In this document: positions 18,137 through 26,320 of the stretch, piece after piece
Numbering within the stretch: the first letter of the stretch is position 1
Layout of the letters: each line of letters starts with the position of its first letter
Assembly: GCF_018139685.1 (NCBI RefSeq)
Contig: NZ_JAGSPN010000007.1
Coordinates: 1 to 64,000 of the forward strand
DNA: 64,000 nt
Direction of reading: 5' to 3'
DNA from: Cognatundibacterium luofuense
GTDB taxonomy: Bacteria; Pseudomonadota; Gammaproteobacteria; Burkholderiales; Burkholderiaceae_D
Position numbers and translations under genes: made by a program
Notes under the pieces: generated by a model
Told to the model about the DNA's origin: nothing
Database searches by the model: none
What the model saw: only the letters and a program-made list of their open reading frames with translations

Positions 18137-19129
18137 TCATGTCAAAGTTTCTTTGACGAAGCTTTCCTGCGATTTACTCTTCAATAGACCGTCCGGTGCG
18201 AAAGCCCATCCGACAAATCCGAGTAAAGAGATTGCTTGCAAAGAGAATAGTTCGCAACCATAATCAGGGTCGGTCCCATGCAAAACACGATGTCGACTCA
18301 GTTTTCCGGGGCGAGGTTTGCTCATCGGATGCTGTTCGGTGAGTGAAACCAGAAATGCTTTGGTTAGCTTAGAAATATCCTGGTCATCCAACCATTTCGC
18401 AATTTCTGGACGATTTTGCTTAATGTTAAAAATCGACTTTTCTGTGACCTTATGGGCGATTCCTTCAGCCGCAATCAATGCCAGAGGAATGGCCGCCAAA
18501 TAGCGTTGTTCATCATGCAGTTTGCTCATTTCTGCGATGAGGGGCGCATGTGCCGTGTGGCTGCACGTTAGGCGCTCCATAATCTCTGATTTAAATGAAC
18601 GAATCATTGCACTAAACATCTGGTCTAACAAAGCTGGATCACCGTCACATTTGTCAATCTCTGCGGCAAAAGTGCAACTAGTCTCTGGTTGAATAAACCA
18701 GTTATGCTGAGCCGCAAAACGTAATGCGCGTTCGTCGCGAGCATTAATTGCATCCCAGTCAATGTCAAATGTGGGTAGGTTGAGCTTTAGTTTGGGCAGA
18801 ATGACATCGGAAAATTTTGAAGAATGGTTGGAAATAACGTTCGTTAAACCAAGCGAACTGGATAGCGCATTGACAGCAAGAGGCAATTGAAAACTTTGCT
18901 TTAATTGCTCCATAGTATTTCCAAGTTCAGCCCATTTTTCGCTCAACTCTTGAGCTTGCTGAATCGCCGATGGCGGCAGTTTCAAACTACTGGCGATAAC
19001 AGTGTCTGGAAGCGCAATATTATCGAGGATATTAGGTACTTGAGTCCGCAAATCATTGGCAAGGCTATTCAGATCGGGTAACGTTTTTGTGAGGGATAAA
19101 CAATTTTTGGCAGATTTTTCGCTTTTCAT
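18137..19129 (-). CDS. Uncharacterised protein with C-terminal HEPN-like RX4H motif
   Basis: A 330-residue cytoplasmic protein of no family I can name. The N-terminal half (about residues 10-140) is helical with a repeated Leu/Pro pattern and no membrane segment. The C-terminal part (about 200-320) carries AAIPLALIAAEGIAHK and then SRHRVLHG, with Arg279 and His284 in an R-x4-H arrangement. The tail DYGCELFSLQAISLLGF follows. This arrangement is the hallmark of HEPN ribonucleases, found in many toxins and defence proteins; the link is inferred from motif and helical context only. It lies convergent to the AAA_13 ATPase gene region. No clear ribosome site precedes the ATG, and no small antitoxin gene is adjacent. 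Confidence 0.6.
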   Translation of the reverse strand: MKSEKSAKNCLSLTKTLPDLNSLANDLRTQVPNILDNIALPDTVIASSLKLPPSAIQQAQELSEKWAELGNTMEQLKQSFQLPLAVNALSSSLGLTNVISNHSSKFSDVILPKLKLNLPTFDIDWDAINARDERALRFAAQHNWFIQPETSCTFAAEIDKCDGDPALLDQMFSAMIRSFKSEIMERLTCSHTAHAPLIAEMSKLHDEQRYLAAIPLALIAAEGIAHKVTEKSIFNIKQNRPEIAKWLDDQDISKLTKAFLVSLTEQHPMSKPRPGKLSRHRVLHGTDPDYGCELFSLQAISLLGFVGWAFAPDGLLKSKSQESFVKETLT

Positions 19130-19443
19130 TTTTGGCTGTTTTATTTACTGCGGCAATATTTTATTCGTGATATCGAATTGCTGGTCACGTTGAACCGGAA
19201 TACCCAGCAGGTAACTTTTTTAATGCGGTTGGGTGGTACAGGTGAAATGAGAATGAGTGGTATTTTTAGACGCCACTGGGTGGCATATTTAATTCAAATA
19301 TGCACATTTTGTGCAAATTTACCCTCCTCGTACGCAAAAATTAAATTTTTTCAACCACATATCCCCAAGTTGAGCAGATAGAAAATTGCTATCTGTGGAT
19401 ACCACAAGCCGGTATCTTTAATTACTCTAACCTGAGGAAAACC
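19130..19443. other. AT-rich divergent promoter region
   Basis: About 310 bp between divergent genes. A short open frame at 19178-19381 has no motif or ribosome site. The region should hold the promoters of both flanking genes; no operator is recognisable. Confidence 0.4.
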
Positions 19444-19791
19444 ATGAATCATCAATGCCCAAAATGCAAATCCACATTGATCGAAGCACGCCATATTGGC
19501 CGTAAAGTCGGCGGCGCAACAGGAGCAGTCGCTGGCGCTGCAGTTGGCGCTGCTAGTGCAGCTGGGGGAGCGGAACTCGGCGCTAGCCTTGGTCTGATAG
19601 CCGGGCCAGCAGGTGCGCTCGTCGGTGGCATTGCCGGCGCTTTACTTGGCGGATTGTTAGGTGGCTCAAGTGGTTGTATTGCTGGAGCTAAAGTCGGCGA
19701 TGTTGTTGATGGTCACGTTATAAACAATTACGAATGCCATGACTGCCATCACCAGTTTCATATTCCCGTTACAGACCAATCCATTCAATAA
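19444..19791 (+). CDS. Small protein with zinc-ribbon ends and glycine-zipper centre
   Basis: A 115-residue protein. An N-terminal CPKC (residues 5-8) and a C-terminal CHDCHH could together bind one zinc ion. Between them about 70 residues are almost wholly Gly, Ala, Val and Leu, with repeated GxxxG spacing, typical of glycine-zipper segments that insert into membranes as packed hairpins. A good GAGGAAAA site precedes the ATG. Such proteins occur on plasmids and integrative elements; function unknown. A perfect 13-bp hairpin follows. Confidence 0.75.
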   Translation: MNHQCPKCKSTLIEARHIGRKVGGATGAVAGAAVGAASAAGGAELGASLGLIAGPAGALVGGIAGALLGGLLGGSSGCIAGAKVGDVVDGHVINNYECHDCHHQFHIPVTDQSIQ

Positions 19792-19818
19792 GCAGTAGTT
19801 CTATACCTTCAATTTACT

Positions 19819-19850
19819 CATAACGAAGCAATGTTATTTGCTTCGTTATG
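19819..19850 (+). terminator. Perfect 13-bp hairpin
   Basis: CATAACGAAGCAA pairs with TTGCTTCGTTATG around a 6-nt loop, 27 bp after the glycine-zipper gene. The T-run after it is poor (TTGCTT), so it may be a terminator, an RNA-stabilising hairpin or a protein-binding site. Confidence 0.55.
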
Positions 19851-19884
19851 TTGCTTAAATCTCCTTACTTATCTTAGTTAAAGC

Positions 19885-19917
19885 TCGCCGGATGCCCCTC
19901 AACTGGCGTTCCGGCGA
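19885..19917 (+). repeat. GC-rich inverted repeat before the DUF932 gene
   Basis: TCGCCGGA and TCCGGCGA flank an inner GCC/GGC pairing in an otherwise AT-rich leader, 34 bp before the DUF932 start. It could be a leader hairpin or a binding site of an element-borne regulator. Confidence 0.45.
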
Positions 19918-19950
19918 ACTGTATCCATTGCCTATTTTAAGGACCTATCA

Positions 19951-20907
19951 ATGGCACACGAAATTGAAACCATGGCTTACGTCAATGCCAAACCTTGGCA
20001 TAATCTAGGAGTCGAATTATCAACCAATCAACCTATTGAGGTATGGCAGAAACAATCAGGAATGAATTTTACGATCAAGGACGCCCCGGTTCAATTTTCA
20101 ACGAACCTTACCGGACACGAAGCTGTCTCTTCGTTCCCAGAGCAAAAAGTCTTATATCGATCCGATACTGGTGCCCCGCTCTCAATTGTTTCAGCAAGAT
20201 ACCAAATCGTTCAGCCGAGTGAAATTCTTGAATTCTATCGTGATTTAACTGAAATCGCCGGTTTTGAACTCGAAACAGCAGGGGTCATGAAGGGTGGGCG
20301 CAAATTATGGGCACTCGCACGGACACATCAGTCATCATCCGTCAAAGGTAATGACCTTATGCATGCCTATTTACTGCTGGCAACTGGATGTGATGGAACA
20401 TTAGCAACCACAGCACAGTTTACGAGTATCCGAGTCGTTTGCAATAACACGCTCGCCATTTCACTTGATGAAGGTGAAAACGCAATTAAAGTACCTCACA
20501 ACACGCGCTTTAACGCTGCTGCCGTCAAACAGCAGCTCGACATATCGATTCCTTCTTGGGATAACTTTATGCATCGCATGAAAGTGCTCTCAAACAGACA
20601 ATTAAAGATATCTGAAGCGGACAAGCTGTTAGAGCGTATTTTTTCCGATGCAAACAGCGCCAGCGAAAAGCAAAAGAATGCGCGCGCAATGAAAAGTGTA
20701 CAGACGCTATATGAAGGCCACGGTAAAGGTGCTGAACTGAGCTCGTCAAAGTCAACCGCGTTTGGACTTTTGAATGCTGTCACTCAATTTGTTGATCATG
20801 AACGACGTGCAAGAAATGATGATTACCGGCGAGATTCCGCATGGTTCGGACAAGGCGCGAATCTGAAGCAAAAAGCATTCGATCAAGTTTGGCAATTAGT
20901 CGAATAG
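19951..20907 (+). CDS. DUF932 (phage/plasmid-like, TIGR03299 type) protein
   Basis: A 318-residue protein of the DUF932 family found on plasmids, integrative conjugative elements and phages. Typical segments: MAHEIETMAYVNAKPWHNLG at the start, GRKLWALARTH near residue 116, TSIRVVCNNTLAISL near 154-168, and the C-terminal ARNDDYRRDSAWFGQGANLKQKAF. The start, with the good AAGGACC site before it, is clear. The biochemical role of the family is not known. Its presence with the next gene is a strong sign of plasmid or ICE cargo. A terminator closes the unit at about 21020. Confidence 0.88.
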   Translation: MAHEIETMAYVNAKPWHNLGVELSTNQPIEVWQKQSGMNFTIKDAPVQFSTNLTGHEAVSSFPEQKVLYRSDTGAPLSIVSARYQIVQPSEILEFYRDLTEIAGFELETAGVMKGGRKLWALARTHQSSSVKGNDLMHAYLLLATGCDGTLATTAQFTSIRVVCNNTLAISLDEGENAIKVPHNTRFNAAAVKQQLDISIPSWDNFMHRMKVLSNRQLKISEADKLLERIFSDANSASEKQKNARAMKSVQTLYEGHGKGAELSSSKSTAFGLLNAVTQFVDHERRARNDDYRRDSAWFGQGANLKQKAFDQVWQLVE

Positions 20908-20996
20908 CAAAGAAGGACGTATAGCCGCAAAAGGCTATCTCGAACAAGTGTCTTTTAGTGTATTTGGGGCACAAAAAACTGCAAACACTCGTCATT

Positions 20997-21022
20997 GCCC
21001 GGCAGCCATGCCGGGCATTTTT
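20997..21022 (+). terminator. Rho-independent terminator after the DUF932 gene
   Basis: GCCCGGCA and TGCCGGGC form an 8-bp perfect stem with a 4-nt loop, followed by ATTTTT. It lies 90 bp after the DUF932 stop and 48 bp before the next start. Confidence 0.8.
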
Positions 21023-21070
21023 ATTCTCTTAGTTCTAAACGTAACCACCATTCATATCAAGGAGAACATC

Positions 21071-21424
21071 ATGGCAACAATGTGCACACTACTTCAAATA
21101 TTAGATCAAAAATCGAACGAACAAACCAAACGCGATTCAAAATTTGTATCAATCAAATTTCCACTAGGAAAAATAGTTGCAACTCGCGATGCGTTATCGG
21201 CGATTCAGCATGATGAAGCCATAATTATGCAATTACTACTTAGGCATCAATCTGGTGATTGGGGCATCGTACACGATGAAGATCGACTTGCTAACGATAA
21301 AGCTGTACTTACGGGTGCTCGCATAATCTCGAGCTATCACCTGCAGCCATCGGATCAGTTATTGTGGGTAATAACAGAAGCTGACAGATGTACAACAACC
21401 TTAATTTTGCCAGATGAATATTAA
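21071..21424 (+). CDS. Plasmid/ICE-type hypothetical protein
   Basis: The ATG at 21071 follows an AAGGAGAAC ribosome site; longer frames upstream would read through the terminator. The 117-residue product carries FPLGKIVATRDAL, LRHQSGDWG, ARIISSYHL and LWVITEADRCTTTLILPDEY. This signature set recurs in small proteins encoded next to DUF932 genes on plasmids and integrative elements, as far as I recall. It is predicted soluble, with no known activity. Confidence 0.8.
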   Translation: MATMCTLLQILDQKSNEQTKRDSKFVSIKFPLGKIVATRDALSAIQHDEAIIMQLLLRHQSGDWGIVHDEDRLANDKAVLTGARIISSYHLQPSDQLLWVITEADRCTTTLILPDEY

Positions 21425-21484
21425 CTTTAACACAACAGTCAACTGCATGCTTTTGATTAAAATGGTATGGGTCGGTACCAAACT

Positions 21485-21841
21485 TTAGTTTTTATTTTTG
21501 AGGCCAAGCCCATCAATCAAATTTTCAAGTGTTTTCAATAGTATTGATCGTTGATGTTGAGGAACTCCTTCAAGTAAAGCAGCTAGATGACGTAGTTGAT
21601 CAAGTTGACGACTTGAACCTTTAGTCAACAATTCCTCGGTCCCACACTCAAATATTTCAGCCAACTCAGCCAACCGTACAATTGATGGAACAGAGGCACC
21701 TGTTTCCATTCTCGAAACGGCTTCTCTACTCACACCCAGAATTTCAGCGACTCTTTCTTGAGAAAGTCCAACAGTTACTCTTCGGGACGCGATTGCCTCC
21801 CCAACTTCCTTCACAAATAAAGTTTTCTGAAATTCGTTCAT
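21485..21841 (-). CDS. XRE-family transcriptional regulator
   Basis: A small helix-turn-helix protein (118 residues from the ATG at 21841; a GTG at 21859 is an alternative start). The HTH_3 domain spans about residues 8-68, with GLSQERVAEILGVSREAVSRMETGASVPS as its core. The C-terminal part is helical and may dimerise. Such Cro/CI-like proteins control mobile-element genes. It is transcribed in the same direction as the second XRE gene at 21989, away from the lipoprotein cluster. Confidence 0.9.
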   Translation of the reverse strand: MNEFQKTLFVKEVGEAIASRRVTVGLSQERVAEILGVSREAVSRMETGASVPSIVRLAELAEIFECGTEELLTKGSSRQLDQLRHLAALLEGVPQHQRSILLKTLENLIDGLGLKNKN

Positions 21842-21988
21842 TTGCAACCGTTTGCTCACCTCTAAAATGATGAGTTAATTGATGCAATAGCATCAACTTT
21901 CTGACTGTAAGATCTTTTTACTTTATTTCAAGACTTTAGCAATTGGGGAAGGCTAAAGACTGGCTGGGGATTCTATCGACGAAAGAAG

Positions 21989-22321
21989 TTATCTTAAACG
22001 GGACTTCGGAATTTTCTGAACAGATTTTGAGGAATTATTCTTACGAGATATCCCATCAGGCTTCAGGGAAACATTTACAGGTTCGAATAGCTCCGACAAA
22101 GTTATACCAAGCGCGAAGCATAAATTTGCCAAAGTTAAAACTGAAGGATTTCCGACACCTCGTTCGATCTGAGAAATGTAAGTTCTATCCACTTCCGCAT
22201 CAAACGCCAACACTTCCTGCGACTTGTTAGCCGCAATCCGAACCTTTTTAAGGTTTTGACCTATCGCCGTACAAACAACATTACGTTTATCAGCAGTTTC
22301 TTTCTTGTTCGCAGCATCCAT
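21989..22321 (-). CDS. XRE-family transcriptional regulator
   Basis: The ATG at 22321 (MDAANKKE) is preferred; a start at 22354 would add 11 residues. The HTH_3 domain (about residues 18-75) reads IGQNLKKVRIAANKSQEVLAFDAEVDRTYISQIERGVGNPS, and a polar tail follows. It is divergent from the lipoprotein gene at 22439, so it probably represses that promoter and its own. Confidence 0.88.
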   Translation of the reverse strand: MDAANKKETADKRNVVCTAIGQNLKKVRIAANKSQEVLAFDAEVDRTYISQIERGVGNPSVLTLANLCFALGITLSELFEPVNVSLKPDGISRKNNSSKSVQKIPKSRLR

Positions 22322-22438
22322 GGGCAGTAATGATGCCCATCTGCCCCTCAACACACGACGGAATATATTCTACGTTTACTTGTCGTTTATATTCCACATA
22401 TAATATTTAAAAAACATCACCTTCAAGGAATTTCAATA

Positions 22439-22768
22439 ATGATCAAACTTGCTATAACAATCACATTTATTGCAACATTGATTTCAGGATGCTCTTCGGA
22501 ACCTCCCATAGGCGTAGAACTAAAATCTCGCGTTACGCATTACCCGCCAATGGGCGATGCATTAACAACAGAAATTCATGTGTCCGCCCAAGTAGATTCG
22601 ATCAAAGTGAATTCAATTGTCGTTAACCGCGGGAATTGCAAGGCAAATGGGCAAGGAAAATTATTGAATTTTGGGGAACATGCAAAATTCGAAGTCAACG
22701 GATATAGCTGCGATGTGAAAGAAATTGAGGTCGACACAGAAGAAGGCAATTTCAAATTTACTTTCTAA
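22439..22768 (+). CDS. Small lipoprotein
   Basis: A 109-residue protein with a lipoprotein signal peptide ending in the lipobox ISGC (Cys at residue 18), then SSEPP. The mature part is short and beta-rich, with two Cys (in RGNCKANG and SYSCDV-like segments) that could form a disulphide in the periplasm. No family recognised. The AAGGAATT site is 8 bp before the ATG. It is the first of five co-directional genes (22439-26214). Confidence 0.75.
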   Translation: MIKLAITITFIATLISGCSSEPPIGVELKSRVTHYPPMGDALTTEIHVSAQVDSIKVNSIVVNRGNCKANGQGKLLNFGEHAKFEVNGYSCDVKEIEVDTEEGNFKFTF

Positions 22769-22885
22769 ATCCACCTTCAATATCCGCAGGCGATACAGCC
22801 ACATGATCAAACTTTACCGTCTAGCGATAGATCGAATCACGTTTAAACAAAATCGTTAACCGTATAAATTTCACATTTAAAAATC

Positions 22886-23767
22886 ATGCACTCAGATATT
22901 CATACGCCAAAGTCAGATAGTACATCCGTCTCTTCAGCGACCTTCAACATTCACTTTACAGGACTGCGGCAAGACGTAGACGCTTCTCAAGCAACAATCA
23001 GATTGGCTAGCTTATTCAAAATCCCCGTTGAACAAGTCGCAAGCTTGGTGGCGCTTCAGGGATTTATGATCAAAAAGTCTGTATCAGAGGGGATAGCGCA
23101 AAGCTATCGACAAGCGATTGAAGCTGCCGGAGGTGTTTGCGAAATTCAACCCGAGATCCAGCAACTTCAGCATATACCAGTGGATTTATCGCCATCGATG
23201 GGCTCTGGCGAAACGACGACTATCGAAATCGACCACCCCGATGGGCGTTCAACAAGCAGCGTAAACCAATCAGAGTCAAAGCCGATGGCAAAAATAAGGC
23301 ACGACACTGAGCCCAATGCAGCCGAACTGAAAGACCAAATCAATACCAAGACATGGCATTTCGTGCTGCTCACCGCTGCTACGGTCGGCATCTATCCGCT
23401 GCTATGGCTAACCCGTCATCATGAAATTTTTAACAAAGTCACAAAGAAACAGACAGTAAGTATGCCGATAATTGTTTTTTTAGCAATTTGTATTGGCATT
23501 AGTCTCGCATTAAACGGTACACGAAACCAAACTGGCATTTTAGTTTTTTTAGCAACTTATCTTCTTACTGTAATTCTCTACTTGGTATTGGCATTTCGTG
23601 CAAAGCGCGCATTACAGGAGTACGCGTTAAATACACTCAAGATCGATCTCAGAATGTCGCCCGTTTATACCGTCCTTTTCACGTTGTTCTACATCAACTA
23701 CTGCATTAACGATATCCCTGAAGTTCTGCGTCGCCAACAAATCTTGACCAATCAGCGTCCAACATAA
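22886..23767 (+). CDS. Membrane protein with DUF4234-like C-terminal part
   Basis: A 293-residue protein. The N-terminal soluble part (about residues 10-95) carries FNIHFTGLRQDVDASQATIRLASLF and looks like a small alpha/beta regulatory domain. A polar linker follows to about 145. The rest has at least three membrane helices beginning HFVLLTAATVGIYPLLWLTRHH, similar to DUF4234 proteins. Function unknown. It lies between two lipoprotein genes, and no strong ribosome site is seen. Confidence 0.65.
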   Translation: MHSDIHTPKSDSTSVSSATFNIHFTGLRQDVDASQATIRLASLFKIPVEQVASLVALQGFMIKKSVSEGIAQSYRQAIEAAGGVCEIQPEIQQLQHIPVDLSPSMGSGETTTIEIDHPDGRSTSSVNQSESKPMAKIRHDTEPNAAELKDQINTKTWHFVLLTAATVGIYPLLWLTRHHEIFNKVTKKQTVSMPIIVFLAICIGISLALNGTRNQTGILVFLATYLLTVILYLVLAFRAKRALQEYALNTLKIDLRMSPVYTVLFTLFYINYCINDIPEVLRRQQILTNQRPT

Positions 23768-23804
23768 TGCATTCAACGACAATTTTTCCCGGAAGATCAC
23801 TTTC

Positions 23805-24752
23805 ATGCATCGTCTAGTTCTCGCACCTATTCTCGGCTTTTTCACCATATTGACCATCACGGCATGCCAGTCCAAACCACCTACTTGCGGAGATGAATCC
23901 ACGCAAACCGAATTGCGCAAAGCGATTATCGAGGAAATTGAAAAGAAGGCGTCTCAGTTACCTTTTGGGGAGCACCTGGCGACCAATCAAAATTTTCAAA
24001 TTTTTTTGGCTGGTATAAAGATCACTCTGAGTGAGATTACTTCTGATGGCTACAACGCTGAAGCAAAAAAATATAGCTGTCAAACAAAAATCAACATTTC
24101 TGGAAGTGGTATACCCGATCTCCCATCTGAAAAGATCTCGTTCTCCAACCAGTCGACCGAAGACTCTGGTCCGCCTGGTTGGGTGCTGCAATTGAACGAC
24201 AATACGCCATTAGTCAGTAAATTAGCGCAAATCGCCCTTAACGTTTCATCCGCTCAAAATTCCTCGAATGGGCAGTCAAATTTGCCATTTGTCGAAAGGT
24301 TATATTTGGCACAACAGGCTGCAAAAAATACGGACAGTTCGCAGAGTGTAACAACCCCTTTTGGCACCCTCTCCATCAGCGATGAAAAGAAATTGCTGTT
24401 TAACGGTGTTCCCACTGATCCAGTCCTTGAGGGTAATAGCAACCTGAGTTTTCTGGATAAAAAGTCGTTAAATGGTCAAAGCGTGATATTGGTGCAAAAC
24501 ACTGGTGGTACTGCTTGTCCGGCGACTTTTACGTTTGTTCAATTGTCTGCTGCAGGTGCCAAATTATCGAAGGAATTTGGTACCTGCTCAGATCTTTATC
24601 AGCTAGAGCAAGTTGGAGGCAAACTGACGCTCACCCTACCCGGCTTTACCGGACCTTACGAGCCGGAAAGTGCGCAGCAACAGGCCGCCAAAAAGAAGGT
24701 CATCTATACCTTAGAAGGTGGTGTCTTGAGTGAAGATGGAAAACCAATGTAA
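23805..24752 (+). CDS. Lipoprotein of unknown function
   Basis: A 315-residue exported protein with a lipobox ITAC (Cys at about residue 22). The mature part has an N-terminal region with FLAGIKITLSEITSDGYNAEAKKYSC, similar in style to small lipoproteins of this cluster. The C-terminal domain (about 180-310) carries PFGTLSISDEKKLLFNG and VILVQNTGGTACPATFTFV, then FGTCSDLY. No enzyme motif is visible. A GGAAGA site precedes the ATG. It is probably co-transcribed with the DUF4234-like gene 37 bp upstream. Confidence 0.7.
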   Translation: MHRLVLAPILGFFTILTITACQSKPPTCGDESTQTELRKAIIEEIEKKASQLPFGEHLATNQNFQIFLAGIKITLSEITSDGYNAEAKKYSCQTKINISGSGIPDLPSEKISFSNQSTEDSGPPGWVLQLNDNTPLVSKLAQIALNVSSAQNSSNGQSNLPFVERLYLAQQAAKNTDSSQSVTTPFGTLSISDEKKLLFNGVPTDPVLEGNSNLSFLDKKSLNGQSVILVQNTGGTACPATFTFVQLSAAGAKLSKEFGTCSDLYQLEQVGGKLTLTLPGFTGPYEPESAQQQAAKKKVIYTLEGGVLSEDGKPM

Positions 24753-24832
24753 GCAACACTTGCATTTGCATCACATTTCACCAGGTCGCTCTATCAATCA
24801 TTTCTCCTTTAAATTCAGCAGCGCACAATCTC

Positions 24833-25960
24833 GTGAATTCATATTTTTCAAAACAAGCACTGGTGACTTTATTACAACGTTACCAGACGTCGGACATGTA
24901 TATCGCAGACCGATTCCCACCGCAAAAATTGCAGAATGCGGTGGCCTATTTTCCGATACCCCGTCAATCCGTAATTGTCGGCCTCATTGACTGCACCGTC
25001 TTCGGTTCGTGCAAGGTTGGTTTGGCAATTACACTTGACGGATTCATCTGGAAAAACGATTGGGCCACAGAGACGCATCAGACTTCGCTAACCTGGGATC
25101 AATTACTTCAGTGTGAGAATACGTTACGCGCCGTAAATTCAGACATTGAATTTTATCCTGGCATACGTTTTGGTATGGCCGGCTGTTCAATGACACCAGC
25201 CGCGTTTATTCAACTATGTTTAGCAATCATCGACTTGCTCTCTCGACAAACTGAATCGCAACCTGTCCAAAATGAGGATCAGCAACTTGATGAGCAATAT
25301 TTAATTTTCATTGGTGCGATCGCCGTACTTCTCGCTAAATTCGCTAAGATCGACGGCGCTATTACACAAAATGAGATTGAATACATTGAAGAAACATTCG
25401 ATGAGCTCAGTGGTGGAGACCCATCGACCAAGTCGATGCTCATCACTATTTTTAATAAATCGAAGGATGAGCAAGTTGACATTAATGAAGTACTCGAACA
25501 TTTGATTTCGAACATTCCTTGCTCAGAACCCGCAGAGAGCCAAGACATGCTCCTCTCACTGTACGTAACACACTGGGAGCTTGCGATGGTTGATGGTAAG
25601 TTAAGTGCTATCAAACATGCACTACTACAAGAGCTGCCTAACATGCTCGGCCTTCCGATGTCTGTTTATCACAATGCATCCAAACAGTTTCTGGGCATAC
25701 AAAGCTCGGAGAACAAAACCCAATCGCGCCAGACTCAAAACACCTCCGACTTACATGCGAGTTATTTTGCTTTACTCGGCTGCAATCCAAATTGCACAGA
25801 TGATGAACTTCGAATGGCATATCGTCGGAAAGTATCCTCACTTCACCCTGACAAATTGCAATCCAAAGCGCTAGCAGATGAATTGTTGCAATTTGCTAAT
25901 GAGCAGGTACAAAAAATCAACCACGCATATGCTGAAATCGTGAAGTATCGCAATCGATAA
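24833..25960 (+). CDS. TerB-like plus DnaJ-domain protein (DjlA-like layout)
   Basis: A 375-residue protein with three parts. An N-terminal domain (about residues 1-125) is of unknown type. A TerB-like helical domain (about 150-285) includes AVLLAKFAKIDGAITQNEIEYIEE and VTHWELAMVDGKLSAIKHALLQ, the duplicated acidic metal-binding style of TerB. A C-terminal J domain (about 300-375) carries the HPD triad in SSLHPDKL. J domains recruit DnaK. The arrangement recalls DjlA, which has TerB then DnaJ, but without its membrane anchor. The GTG start at 24833 lacks a clear ribosome site and is the first usable one. It is an unusual cargo gene for a mobile element. Confidence 0.78.
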   Translation: MNSYFSKQALVTLLQRYQTSDMYIADRFPPQKLQNAVAYFPIPRQSVIVGLIDCTVFGSCKVGLAITLDGFIWKNDWATETHQTSLTWDQLLQCENTLRAVNSDIEFYPGIRFGMAGCSMTPAAFIQLCLAIIDLLSRQTESQPVQNEDQQLDEQYLIFIGAIAVLLAKFAKIDGAITQNEIEYIEETFDELSGGDPSTKSMLITIFNKSKDEQVDINEVLEHLISNIPCSEPAESQDMLLSLYVTHWELAMVDGKLSAIKHALLQELPNMLGLPMSVYHNASKQFLGIQSSENKTQSRQTQNTSDLHASYFALLGCNPNCTDDELRMAYRRKVSSLHPDKLQSKALADELLQFANEQVQKINHAYAEIVKYRNR

Positions 25961-25992
25961 GCTACTGCAGTCTTTACAAAAAAGGATAAACC

Positions 25993-26214
25993 TTGAATCT
26001 TAAACAAAAATTTGTATCCGCCTATCTGGTCATTGCAGGGCTATTCGCGATATACAGCTCTTCGTTCGGCGCCACCAGTCACAAAGGTTTTTTTTACAAC
26101 TTGGGTGGTTCCCTATTTTGGCCAGCAAAACTTTTTCCAGAACTGGGTAATGTTGTCTCTACAATCGCGATTGTATCGGGTGTGATTCTTCTGATCATGT
26201 TTGGGAAGAAATAA
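25993..26214 (+). CDS. Small inner-membrane protein, TTG start
   Basis: A 73-residue protein with a TTG start at 25993 supported by an AAAGGATAAACC ribosome site. Two hydrophobic helices (about residues 8-28 and 50-69) flank a loop with FFYNLGGSLFWPAKLFPELG. Function unknown. It is the last of the five co-directional cluster genes and is followed by a strong terminator. Confidence 0.65.
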   Translation: MNLKQKFVSAYLVIAGLFAIYSSSFGATSHKGFFYNLGGSLFWPAKLFPELGNVVSTIAIVSGVILLIMFGKK

Positions 26215-26263
26215 TCAATCCAAAAGCTTCTATCAATAGCAAACTATTTTTTCCTGTATTTTT

Positions 26264-26313
26264 GCGAGCCGATAAGTGCGGACAGGCACTACCCTATCGG
26301 CTCGCAATTTTTT
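26264..26313 (+). terminator. Rho-independent terminator between convergent genes
   Basis: GCGAGCCGATA pairs perfectly with TATCGGCTCGC (11 pairs) around a 20-nt loop and is followed by AATTTTTT. It ends the lipoprotein cluster just before the converging replication gene. Confidence 0.85.
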
Positions 26314-26320
26314 GACCCAT

